From contig JALIGW010000016.1 of NCBI GenBank assembly GCA_023053685.1, forward strand, positions 7,966,501-8,030,500: a DNA stretch of 64,000 bases. The letters are read 5' to 3'. Shown piece after piece: positions 25,133 through 35,870 of the stretch. How positions within the stretch are numbered: the first letter of the stretch is position 1; every line of letters begins with the position of its first letter. The notes below the pieces were generated by a model. It was not told where the DNA came from, did no database searches, and saw only the letters and a program-made list of their open reading frames with translations. This DNA is from Diadophis punctatus similis. Taxonomy: Eukaryota > Chordata > Lepidosauria > Squamata > Dipsadidae. Both the position numbers and the translations under genes were made by a program.

Positions 25133-25923
25133 TCTTAATATGTTTTAGCCTCCAATCCCCTAATCATCTTTGTTGCTCTTCTCTGCACTCTTTCCAGAGT
25201 CTCAACATCTTTTCTACATCGTGGCGACCAAAACTGAATGCAGTATTCCAAGTGTGGCCTTATCAAGGAATTATAAAGTGGTATTAATACTTCACGTGAT
25301 CTTGATTCTATCCCTCTGTTAATGCAGCCTATAACTGTGTTGGCTTTTTTGGCAGCTGCTGCACACTGCTGGCTCATATTTAAATGGTTGTCCACTAGGA
25401 CTCCAAGATCCCTCTCATAGTTACTACTGTTGAGCAAGGTACCACATATACTGTACCTGTGCATTTTGTTTTTCTTGCCTAAATGTAGAACCTTACTTTT
25501 TTCACAATTGAATTTCATTTTGTTAGATAGCGCCCAATGTTCAAGACTGTCAAGATCCTTCTGTATCTCGAGTCTATCTTCTGAAGAGTTGGCTATTCCT
25601 GCCAGTTTGGTGTCATCTGCAAATTTGATGAGTTCCCCATCTATCCCCTCGTCCAAGTCATTGTTGAAGATGTTGAAGAATACTGGGCCTAAAACAGAGC
25701 CTTGGGGTACTCCACTGCATACTTCACTCCATGTAGATGCAGTTCCATTGAGCACTACAAGTTGAGTGCAGTTGGTCAGCCAGTTTTGAATCCATCTGGT
25801 GGTGTTGCTGTCTAACCCACATTTTTCTACTTTATCTAGTAATAGGTTATGGTCTACTTTATCAAATGCCTTACTGAAGTCCAAGTTCTCTATATGTTGC
25901 CCTATATTGACAGCATTCCCCTG
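25133..25923 (-). mobile_element. CR1 LINE, reverse-transcriptase fragment
   Basis: On the minus strand an open frame runs from about 25923 to 25135 and reads a CR1 RT: DFSKAFDKVDHNLLLDKV (first Asp), GVPQGSVLGPVFFNIF, FADDTKLAG (catalytic FADD), then LGVLVDNHLN, and RVQRRATKMIRGLE near the end. No stop breaks it over about 260 codons, so the copy is young or recently degraded. Both ends are missing. Loss of the 3' end is unusual for a CR1 and implies a deletion. The open frame extends to 26067 only because the neighbouring L1 happens to be open in antisense. Confidence 0.9.
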
Positions 25924-26225
25924 GCCCACTAATTTTGTAGTTGTAATTTTATAAACGTATTTAAAGCAATATACACAGATCAGGAAGCAAGGGTCATAAT
26001 AAACAGAGAGGTAACACAAAATTTTAAAATACAAAAAGGAACGAGACAGGATGTCCACTCTCACCATTACTGTTCATATTAACTCTAGAAGTATTAACAA
26101 CAATGGTAAGGAAAAATAATTGTATCAAAGGATTGGAAATTAAAAAAGAAATCTATAAATTACAAGCATTCGTGGATGATCTAGTCTTTATAGTAGAGGA
26201 ACCACTTCAATCTGGCCAATGACTT

Positions 26226-26705
26226 ATGGAAGTACTGGAAAAATATGGAAAAGTAGCAGGATTAAAAATAAATAGGGAAAAAACAAAAATGATAGTAAAA
26301 AACATGTCTGAAATACAGAAAAAAGAATTGATGGGAAAATTAAATCTTCAAATAACAAAAAAAATTAAATATTTGGAAATAAACCTTTTGGCAAGATGCA
26401 TTTCAATTAAAGAAGATAATTATAACAAATTAAATGAAAAAGTCAAATTAGAATTGGAAAATTGGGGTAAGTTGCAACACTCTCTTATGGGGAGGATTGC
26501 AACAATAAAGATGAATATCCTGCCAAAAATTCATTTTTTATTTCAAAACATTCCAATAAAATTGGATCAAGAATATTTCAAGAATTTAAACAAAATGATA
26601 ACCAAATTCATATGGCAAGGGAAAAGGCCTAGAATTAGATTAAAACTTCTACAAGATGCAAAAGAAAGGGGGATTTGTCTTACTAGATTGCGAAGGGTAT
26701 TATAA
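26226..26705 (+). pseudogene. L1 ORF2 fragment after the RT core
   Basis: The frame of 159 codons reads LMEVLEKYGKVAGLKINREK, IKYLEINL and later LMGRIATIKMNILPKIHFLF and FIWQGKRPRIRL, the usual order downstream of the L1 FVDD box. The RT core lies just upstream in the same phase behind a TGA. It ends by a frameshift near 26690 into the next frame. Confidence 0.85.
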
Positions 26706-27909
26706 TGCAGCCATGCTTACGTGGGCGAAGGAATGGATTAATCTAACAAATAAATGGATATTAGTATTAGAGGGTCATGATATGCAAGCTGGCTGGCACG
26801 CCTTCCTGTGGGATAACAAACAAAAAGCACACCAGTACTTCCTAAGACACCAAATTAGACAAACTATACTTACAGTACTGCTTAAAATAAGGAAACAGAT
26901 GTATAGAGGTATCCCGATTTGGTTTTCGTCTCTCGAGGCATTCGTTTATCCAAAATTTATGAAATTAGGAAAAGCAATATATAAAGAAATATTAAAAGGA
27001 GAAGGAGGTATAAAAACTAAACTGGAAGTTTTGGAAGAGGGGATTGAGTTAGAATGGTGGGCATATTTGCAGATCAAATCAAGGTATGAAAGAGATAAGA
27101 GAGAACAGGGTATAGAAAAAGAAACAGTACTAGATAAAATATTGGTGGGACCTGAAGACAAATCGATAAAGAAAATATATCAATACTTACTAGAATACAA
27201 AATGGAAGAGGAACAAGTCAAAGATACAATGGTCAAATGGACGCAAAACTCCAGTTACAACATCAATCTAGATAAATGGCAAGAATTATGGAGTAGGAAT
27301 AAAAAACTGACACTAGCCACAACATATAAGGAAAATCAATATAAAATGTTCTATAGGTGGCACATGCCACTAACACAGCTAGTGAAAATTGATAAAAAAA
27401 ACAACCTTCCATCTAAGTGCTGGAAATGCAAATCAGTAAAAGACTCATATTACCATATGTGGTGGCTATGCAATAAAGCAAAGGTGTACTGGAACAAGGT
27501 GCGGTTATGGCTAGAAGAAATACTAGAAATAAATATAGAAACAACTCCTGAACTGCTTTTACTAGGAATAGCCCATGAAAAATATGAGAAAGGACAATTT
27601 TATTTAATGCTACACATAAGAACTGCAGCAAGATTAATTTACGCAGAGTATTGGAAAAACAAAAATACACCAACTGAAGAAGAACTAATAGATAAAATAA
27701 TTGCATGTGCGGAAATGGATAGATTATCAATGGAAATGAAAGATAAGGATGAGACAGAATACTACAAAATTTGTGGGAGGGATTTACTATTGGTTAGAAA
27801 AGAGAAACAGTCAAAAGAAGTGGAAAAAAAGGACAGAAAGAAAATGGATCGGACAAAAATAACTATAAATGAGGGATGTTTGAGTAAGAACAAAAATAAT
27901 GTAATATAA
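26656..27909 (+). pseudogene. L1 ORF2 C-terminal domain
   Basis: This 417-codon frame is the intact C-terminal third of L1 ORF2: GGFVLLDCEGYYNAAMLTWA, then the thumb and linker region, a cysteine-rich motif CWKCKSVKDSYYHMWWLC starting at residue 255 (C-x2-C-x7-H-x4-C, typical of L1 ORF2), and a lysine-rich end. It is the longest open frame in the window. It is one frame downstream of the preceding fragment, so the protein is not made as a whole. Confidence 0.88.
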
Positions 27910-28095
27910 ATAAGGAAGATATTACGTACTATAGAATATATTGTAATGTAAATAAGTAAGATATTATTTGTTATAGAATTATTATTGAATGGAAAGACAA
28001 AACAGGAAGGTCACAATATGTCCAGGTTTTTAAATGTTTGTTTTATGTGTACGTGTGTGTATCTAAATAAAGAATTTTTTTACAAAAAAAAAAAA

Positions 28096-29848
28096 CACAA
28101 AAAAGCGATCTGTTTTCTAAAAAAAATACACATTAAAATACAAAAAAAGAAAAAAGGAAAGATATATATTCTATTTTATAGAATATATAAAATAGAAAAA
28201 AGAAAGAAAATAATTCTTCTAATCAAAATACAAATCCTGTGACCAATAGTTCAAATCTTCCAACAATTCCAATAGCAATTAAAGAAAAAACATATCCATA
28301 AGAATTTAGGCTAAAAAATAAAAAAGGCTCTTCCTTCCTTGATCCTTCAAAAAAACCAACAACAACTTCAAAGTGCAAGTTCAAAGGCACAGAGAAAAAA
28401 AGACTCACTCCAAACAAAAGGCAACACAAATATTTCCAGCCAAAACAACAAGTAGTCAGTTGATAAGTTCAGTATTCTCCATATATGACTCTCCCTTCTC
28501 AGTTCAAAACAGATAGATAATTCTCAAAGAAAAAACAAAAAACAAACAGATTTTCTGCAGCTGTGTTCCCAGGCTATTATCTATTCATATTAAGCACTAG
28601 ATGGCACTGTGCTTATGTAAGCTTTCAATAGTCCAGCACAGTTTGCTTAGAGGGAAAAAAATGTAAAAAGCTCCAAAAACAAAGCAAAGTACAGCAAGCA
28701 AAAAGCAAATTAATATTCTTTAAAATTACAGAGGCACTCAACCCTCTGATATCCTTTCCAAAATAATTCTGTAGTCAATCAATCTTCATACTATATATAA
28801 TCCAATTTTTCATAGATGCCTTCCCCACCGCTAAAATCCGGAAGTAGCTGCAATAGCTGCTTCCCTTCTCCACAACTCTTTTTTAAAAATAGTCTATTAC
28901 TTTAATCTCATAATATAGCTCTTTCCACACTTTACTCCATTCCAATGATTAATTTTAAGAAGTTTTCTCACCCAGATGACCACAATCTTCTTACTTCCTG
29001 CTTGTAGCGCTTGCCGTCAGGACTAATGGCAACTCTGGTCGCCTCCAAACAGCTGAGGGCCGGGAAGCTAATTGTGGCTACTTATGGGGTCTGCAATAGC
29101 CCCGCGGTCCACCACAGTGTGCTTCTCTTATTCACCGCTCCTCCAGAGTGGTTCTGACCCCAAAAGGGTCTCCAATCTGCTGCGGTTTGGCGTTTCCCTC
29201 AGAGCTACCGAGGGAAGCGTCTGTCTCATCCTGATGTTGGCTCCTCCTCCTTTGACTAGTATTATTTGCTATGAAATAGTTTCTTTCTCCATAGTGGGTG
29301 GAGCCAACATCCAAGTATGGGATGACCTCGTCTATCCAGCCAATCAGGACTGAGTCTTGCAATTTATTTTTTTGTGCCTTCGCCTCCATTTCCCCCTCTT
29401 TCGACTCAGTCCTCCCTTGGATAATTGAAAATAGAGATCTACCCTTGAAAATAATACTGATAAGTAATTTTTGGATGAACTGAGTATTGGAAGAATGTGT
29501 TTATTGATTGTTTATTGATTTGATATTAATTTATTTATTTGGGGAAAATATATATAACAAAACTTACATATATAATAAGACTTATATACAGACATACATA
29601 TTTATATTAACTAATTCTGATAAGAAATAAGAATATATAGAAGTGATTAAGATTAAGATTTATAATATTTAGTTAACGTATGGAATATAGCTAAATATAA
29701 ATATACATTGATTGATAATTAGTTGAATGAATTATACTCTCTTTTCTTTTCTTCTATTAATGATTGTAATAATATAGTAATTGATATTGATATTGATGAA
29801 ATAGCACAAAGATTGTAGTAGAAATGCAAATAAGAAAGAAAGAAAGAA

Positions 29849-29904
<56 letters not shown>

Positions 29905-29999
29905 AAATAGGATAATTTACAGAGTATTAAAAATATAGGAGTTGTGGAAGGCAGTGTAAGAAAAGAGGCAAGGTGGGAACAGTAGTTTAAAAAGTGTTT
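28096..29999. other. Possible L1 5' UTR region, mixed orientation
   Basis: No coding frame is seen. The segment from about 29290 leads directly into L1 ORF1 and is probably its 5' UTR. The GC-richer block 28980-29260 looks more like a 5' end read on the minus strand. Short inverted words GATGTTGGCTCC (about 29233) and GGAGCCAACATC (about 29301) face each other. A second inverted pair, AGGACTGAGTC and GACTCAGTCCT, lies at about 29346-29413. Confidence 0.35.
29832..29901 (+). repeat. (GAAA)n/(GA)n microsatellite
   Basis: AAAG units pass into about 20 GA units, upstream of L1 ORF1. Confidence 0.95.
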
Positions 30000-30003
30000 A
30001 AAA

Positions 30004-30882
30004 ATGACAAGCATGTCAAACCTAACAAGGACAGGGGCAGGAAGAAGACAAGTAGTTCAATCTACATCAGCTATCCCTAGTCCCTCCACCCAAAGATCGA
30101 TAGAAGATATGATGCCGAGGGAAAGATCAAATTCCTTTAAAGACCTTCAAACTATGATGCAGGAAATGCAAGAATTAATGTTAAAAAAATCACAAAGACA
30201 TAAAAAAAGAAATAGAGGTACATAGTGACACAGGAGAACTCAAAGAAAAAATCCAATCAATGGATGGAAAATTTGAGATATTCCAACAGCAAATATTAAA
30301 AAATGAACAAAAACTTCAGGAAATGGAAGAAAAGATGGGATTGGAACAGAAGAGAATGGATGAAATGAATGAGAGATTGACGCAAGCCAATAAAGAATTG
30401 GAAACAACTGTTATATTTCTGGAATCTGAGAAAGCTAACCATTATTTACGCTTCCAAAACCTTAAAGAAGAAAAAGGAGAAGACCTCCCAGAGACAACGG
30501 CGGAGATATTGGCAAAGGCTCTAGGCACTGGGAAAGAAGAAATGTTGATGGAGATAGACGAAATTTACCGCATTAACACAAACTATGCCAGACACCACAA
30601 TTTACCTAAGGAAGTACACATTAGGTTCGTCAAAAAATCAGAGATGAGATATTATACAGAACAAGAGATGACCCAATTGAGTATAAAGGGAGGCAACTGG
30701 TGGTACTAAAACAGGTCCCGCGAAGAGTAAGAGAATTGAGGAAACCATACCAATTTTTGACATCTAAACTGACTAGACACAATATATATTTCAGATGGTT
30801 AACACCAGAAGGGGTAATGATTTCATGGCAGGGTAGAAAGGTAAGAGTTGATACAGTAGGAAAGGCGGAGGAATTCTATTAA
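30004..30882 (+). pseudogene. L1 ORF1, frameshifted
   Basis: Three frames together show the order of an L1 ORF1 protein: a polar N-terminus (30004-30225), a coiled coil rich in Glu/Lys/Gln (30260-30400), an RRM-like block with FQNLKEEKGEDLPETTAEI and RINTNYARHHNLPKEVHIRF, and a C-terminal domain with YQFLTSKLTRHNIYFRWLTP. Frame changes lie near 30220-30260 and 30700. The RNA-binding ORF1p normally packages L1 RNA. Confidence 0.85.
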
Positions 30883-31030
30883 TGGAACTTTAGTAATGAG
30901 GAAGAAATAGTAGAGAGAGAAATAAGAGAGGAAGGGGAAATAAGGGAAACAAGATCAACAGGAATGGAAGTAACAGAAGTACAGGATATAGAGACAGAAA
31001 GAGAAAGAGAGGTAATAAGAAGGAAGGAAA

Positions 31031-32985
31031 ATGATGAAGATAGAAGTGATGAACCAAAGGAAATCAGAACGACAAGGGCAACTAGACAAAAATATAAGTA
31101 AAAGAAAAATAGATAAGACGGAGATCTTTTCACTAAATATCAATGCATTGAACTCTCCACACAAAAGGAAAAAGATCTTTAACAAATTAAGTAAACAGAA
31201 ATTTGATGTGCATATAAGACAAGATGAACATGTATTGATAAACCCAAAATTGGGAAATATATTTACATCACTCTCACAACAACAAAAAAGAGACGTAATA
31301 TTTTATATAAATGAAAATATTGCAGCAAAACTAATTTACAAAGATGATGAGGGCAGATTACTGATAATAGAAATAATAATAGATAATAACGTAATCACTC
31401 TTGTAAGAATATATGCCCCAAACGAAGGCCAAGAAAGATTCTATTAAAAATTACAGAAAAAAAATTAGAGAAATGGGAGGAAAAATATTTGTTTTTTAGG
31501 AGATTATAATGGGATAATTGATAGCGAATTAGATTACAAAAGTGATAGAGTAAGGAAAAAAGACAGAAAAATATTACCTAAAGCCTTTTTCGAAATGATA
31601 GATGAATGGAATTTGAAAGATAGTTGGAGGGAGCGACACCAAACACAGAAAAAAATCATTTATTACTCGAATACACATAGTTCTTGGTCTAGAATTGATA
31701 TGGCAATAATGACAATGGAATTAAACATGCAAATAAAAGAAACAGAAATAGAAACTAATCTCTGGACAGATCATAATCCAATAAGAATTAGATGGAAAGG
31801 TCATAAAAATGGTAAGATGGACGTTGAAAAGGGCAATAATCAAACACAAAGACTTTAAACAAAAGAACTAGACTTCTTTTTTCAAGAAAATAAGAAAGAA
31901 CACAAATTTACAAAATCTCTGGGACACAGCTAAAGCAATCATAAGAGGAACAGTGATAGCCTATATGGCTAAGGAATATAAAAAGAAAAATTCGGAACAG
32001 AAAGAGTGGGAGGAGAAATTTAAAAAGTTAGAAGTAGAACTACAAATAGAGCCACAGAGACATGATATAAAACAACAAATGAAATTGATAAAACATAAAT
32101 TGAATATGCTGGAAAAAGAGGAATTAGGTCAAAAAATATTAAGGTGCAAACAAAACTTTTTTGAGAATGCGAATAAGCCAAGTAAATGGCTATCATATAA
32201 ATTGAAAAAACAAAAAGAAAAACAAATGATTAGTAAATTACAAAATGAAAAGGGAATATTATGCCATAGAATTGAAGAAAAGAAAAATATTAATTATGAC
32301 TTTTATAAAAATCTTTATAAAGGAGAGAATACCAAGGTAGAAGAAAAAATACAAGAAAGTTTTAGAGCAGCGGAATTACCAAAAGTCCCAGAAGAAGTAA
32401 AATCTATGTTAAATGAAGATATTAACATGACAGAACTTACCGAAGCAATAAAGAGACAGAATAATAATAAGACCCCAGTACCTGATGGACTCCCCAATGA
32501 GTTATATAAAGAACTACAAGAATCTTTAGGGGAAATATTACTTGAAGTGTATAATGCAGTTTTAAAAGAGGCAATGGCACCAGCGTCATGGATAGAGGCA
32601 AACATAACTCTAATTCCAAAAGAAAATTCAGATCATACACTAATTCAAAATTATAGACCTATTTCCTTATTAAATTCGGACTATAAATTTTTTATGTCAA
32701 TTATGGCAGAAAGACTCAAAAGGTATTTAAACAATTTTATACATACAGACCAAAACGGTTTTGTGCCGAAGAGACAAATCAGAAATAACATAAGGATAAT
32801 ACTAGACGTGTTGGAATATTACGAAATACATAACAAAAAACCTGTAGCTTTAATATTCCTTGACGCTCAAAAGCCCTTTGATAATGTGAATTGGGACTTT
32901 ATATTAAAACAATAATCTTATATGGAATTTGGCGAAAATTTTATAAACATATTTAAAGCAATATACACCGACCCAAATAGACTAG
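31031..32985 (+). pseudogene. L1 ORF2, endonuclease and first part of RT, frameshifted
   Basis: Frames at 31031-31447, 31595-31858, 31953-32915 and 32922-32985 give the N-terminal APE-type endonuclease (FSLNINALNSP start, GDYNG, late SRIDMAI and DHNPIRI) and then the start of RT (NNKTPVPDGLPNELY, LIPKE, NYRPISLLNSDYKFF, ALIFLDAQKPFDNV). The last Asp box reads DAQKPFDNV, where DxxKAFD is usual. The L1 stops abruptly near 32985 after AIYTDPNRL, before the FADD/VDD box. Confidence 0.87.
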
Positions 32986-32993
32986 AGAAATTT

Positions 32994-33127
32994 GGAATGG
33001 CCTCGCTGAAGGAATTGAGAAAGCTGTACCTGAAGTTTGACCCTCTGTTCAGAGACAGACCTAAGAAGAAAGGCCCTGATCCTGACCAAGTGGCTTTTCT
33101 GGTAGCTGCATTGCTACAAAATGGAAC
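32994..33127 (+). other. Short coding-like segment of unknown origin
   Basis: After the L1 breaks off, the same frame reads MASLKELRKLYLKFDPLFRD and then a Lys/Pro/Asp-rich stretch ending AALLQNG, with normal codon balance. I do not recognise it. It could be part of a retroelement gag or a captured exon. It stops at the (AAT)n array. Confidence 0.35.
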
Positions 33128-33163
<36 letters not shown>

Positions 33164-33236
33164 TAACAACAACAGAGTTGGAAGGGACCTTGGAGTCTTC
33201 TAGTCCAACCCCCTGCCTAGGCAGGAAACCCTACAC
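33127..33236 (-). mobile_element. CR1-type tail with (AAT)n array
   Basis: An (AAT)n run at 33127-33173 is followed by ACAGAGTTGGAAGGGACCTT and TAGTCCAACCCCCTGCCT, a minus-oriented CR1 3' terminus with its (ATT)n tail. Confidence 0.8.
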
Positions 33237-33500
33237 TCACTCTCTCACCCCGTTCACGCAGAGACAGGAAGCCAGGACATCGGCTGCAAGAGCATGCCAC
33301 TCACGGCTTGGCTTGCCGTTTCCCTTCAGGGGCTTAGGGGCCCATCTGCTGTAATTAGTTCAGCTATGCTGCCCTTTAGCCGCCCGCTTAGATTCCGGTT
33401 GCCGGTGCACGTCCCTCGTGGACAGTCTTGATTTTCCTATGCAGGTACACTTTATGAATACCGAGCACTCCCCTTCGGCCTCTCTTCGGCCAGGGTCTTT

Positions 33501-33785
33501 ATGAAGGTGCTGGCCATACTTGCCACCCATTTTCGCTCCCTCCCCGTGCATGTCCAATGTTACCTGGATGACATCCTCATCCTGTCCACCTCTAGGCTCC
33601 AGGTGGCACAGGACGTCCAGGTAACGGTCACCACTCTCCAGCACCATGGGTTTTCTGTTAACTTTGAAAAGAGTAACCTCTCCCCGTCAACTTGTTTAAC
33701 TCACCTGGGGGCAATTGTAGATTCCCTGGAATGCAGAGTGTACCTGTCACAGGATCGCCAAGATGGCATTGTTAACCTAATCTAA
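33501..33785 (+). pseudogene. DIRS-like reverse transcriptase fragment
   Basis: The frame includes YLDDILIL (33561-33584, the catalytic YxDD box) followed by VNFEKSNLSPSTCLTHLGAI, typical of DIRS and gypsy-like RT. The N-terminal fingers are absent. A stop (TAA near 33783) separates it from the RNase H frame, in the same phase. Confidence 0.8.
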
Positions 33786-33932
33786 CAGGTTCTGCGGCAG
33801 CAGGCATCTCCTCTCTGCCTGCTCTCGTCCTTACTCGAAAAACTTATTTCAGCCATTCACATCACCCACTGGGCACATCTGCATTCCAGGGAACTTTCCA
33901 GAGAGGGGGGTCAGGCAATTTCTTCTACCAAA

Positions 33933-34742
33933 GTGGTACTCCCTCCTGGGGTGCGCCGCTCCCTAAATTGGTGGTTTTCCCCAGCTTTGACGAAAGGATG
34001 CTTCTTTCAGGAGCCATGCCGGGTCACGGTGACTACCGATGCCAGCCTCTCCAGTTGGGGGGCATACACCCACTCGGCAGCCGTTCAGGGCACATGGACA
34101 CCGGCAGAATCTCAGCTCAATATCAACGTTCTGGAGCTGCGTGCCATTTGCTTCGCTCTCAAAGGCCTCAAACACATCGTCGCAGGCAAGCACGTTCTGG
34201 TGCTCACCAACAGTGTGTCTGCAAAGGCCCATATCAACAGAAAAGAGGGCACCATGTCACGGCGCCTCATGACAGAGGCCAGATCCCTAGGGCTTTGGGC
34301 AGAACAGAATCTGTTGTCTCTCTCAGAAGAACACATATCTGGGGTGGCCAATGTCACAGCAGACTGGCTGAGCAGGCAGACTATCGATCACTCGGAATGG
34401 AGCCTGCATCCTTCGATCTTTCAGGCCCTGATATACAGGTTTGGTATGCCGGTGGCAGACCTCTTTGCCATCCCGCAGAATGCCAAGCTGCCCAGGTTTT
34501 ACACCCAATACGTCACCCAGGGCACGGAGGGGATGGACGCTCTCACGTGTGACTGGCCGCCCGGCCTCCTGTACACGTCCCCCCTGCTGCTTCTCCTCCC
34601 CAGGGTCATATGCAAGATCTTGGAACAGAAGGCGGAGGTGCTGCTCCTGGCTCCCACTGGCCATGGAGGGCCTGGTTCACCGACCTCAAGTCCCTCTCAA
34701 TATGCCCACCATGGTGGATCCCTACAACAGGGTCTTCGCTAA
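33933..34742 (+). pseudogene. DIRS-like RNase H domain
   Basis: This 269-codon frame carries VTTDASLSSWGA (first RNase H Asp, residue 36), LNINVLELRAICFAL (catalytic Glu), LVLTNSVSAKAHINRKEGT (where DIRS elements usually have TDN/TDS, so the second Asp appears replaced by Asn) and ISGVANVTADWLSR (late Asp). The C-terminal 60 residues are probably out of frame. Confidence 0.8.
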
Positions 34743-34826
34743 GCCAGGGGTCATTGGACCACCTGGATCTGGCCTGGTTCCAACTGACCACTGGCGATTG
34801 AGCGGGGCAACCTAGAATGCAGGGCT

Positions 34827-35858
34827 ATGTCGGCTGAGGTCATCAAAACCCTTCTAGCCTCCAGGAGAGTATCCACCGAATGCATTTATTCGGCCACATG
34901 GAGAGTGTTCTGCTCCTGGTGTTCCGGGGCGGGCTGTTCATCGGTTGAGCTGACCATGGCACAACTATTGCAGTTTCTACAGAATGGACTGTCACACAGT
35001 CTGTCCCCTAATACCCTCAGGAGACAGGTGGCAGCCATGTCCTCCTTGTTAGCAGCGCATCACTTTGATGCCTTATCCCAGTACCCCACGATCTGCAGGT
35101 TCCTCAGGGGGGCCACCAACCGATGTTCGCCAGTGATCCACAGGTTCCCCACCTGGGACCTGACAAAGTCCTTGATTCCCTGACAGGAGCTCCATACGAA
35201 CCACTGGGGGTGGTGTCTCTCCATCACCTTTCTTTGAAGGTGGCCTTCCTGGTGGCGGTAACCTCCACGAGGCGAATATCTGAGCTCACGGCTCTTTCGG
35301 TCAGACAGGACCTCTGTATCTTTCACGCTGACCGTGTGGTCCTGAGACTCGACCCCACCTTTGTCCCCAAGGTGTTTACCACAGAGCTCAAGAACTTGTT
35401 CTCCCCAGTTTTTGCCACCACCCCTCCCACCCCTTGGAAAAGAAGTGGCACACCCTGGACATGCGCAGGGCACTCAAAACTTACCTAAATCGCACGTCCC
35501 AATTATGCAGATGGAGGCCCTGTTTGTCTCTTTCCAGCCAAACTCCTTGGGCATGAAGGCCTCTTCATCAACGATTGGACTCTGGTCCAATCGCAGTGCC
35601 ATCTCCAAGGCCTATGATATTCAGGCATTGCCCCGCCCTCGCAGAATCACCGCTCATTCCTCCCGCAGTGCAGCAATGATGACGGCATGGTCCACGCAGG
35701 CGTCGATCGAGGAAGTCTGCCAGGTGGCTACATGGACTTCCCCGACGCCATTTATCCGCCATATTAAGAACAATATTTATGTTTCGGCGGAGGTGGCCTT
35801 TGGCCACAAAGGGTGCACTTACCTGAGGGGTCTTCTCACCATATTTAGCCCCTCCTAA
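34827..35858 (+). pseudogene. DIRS-like tyrosine recombinase, frameshifted
   Basis: Three overlapping frames give an N-terminal helical core-binding region (34827-35120), the catalytic domain with TSTRRISELTAL (box A Arg, about 35260-35295), and then ITAHSSRSAAMMTAW (His-x-x-Arg, about 35647-35690) in another phase. The C-terminal block reads TPFIRHIKNN where related recombinases have the nucleophilic Tyr (RHY), so the active-site Tyr seems replaced by Ile. The YR integrates the circular DIRS intermediate; this copy cannot. Confidence 0.78.
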
Positions 35859-35870
35859 GGACAATTTCAC

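Larger units (their letters stand above)
25940..28095 (+). mobile_element. L1 LINE, 3' half (ORF2 RT to polyA tail)
   Basis: It begins in the RT domain, with a GTRQGCPLSP-like block near 26040 and AFVDDLVF (catalytic box) near 26170, and continues through the ORF2 C-terminus, the 3' UTR and AATAAA (28066-28071) to an A-rich tail (28083-28095). An in-frame TGA near 26221 and a frameshift near 26690 break ORF2. Its first ~38 bases match the last part of the L1 fragment at 30004-32985. Confidence 0.88.
33430..35870 (+). mobile_element. DIRS-like tyrosine-recombinase retrotransposon, 5' truncated
   Basis: The order is reverse transcriptase, RNase H, then tyrosine recombinase on one strand, the arrangement of DIRS-type elements. 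The RT begins in the middle, at TLYEYRALPFGLSSARV, so the 5' part is missing. No terminal repeats are visible. GC content is well above that of the neighbouring L1. Three frame changes make it inactive. The 5' limit is uncertain between 33236 and 33430. Confidence 0.8.
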
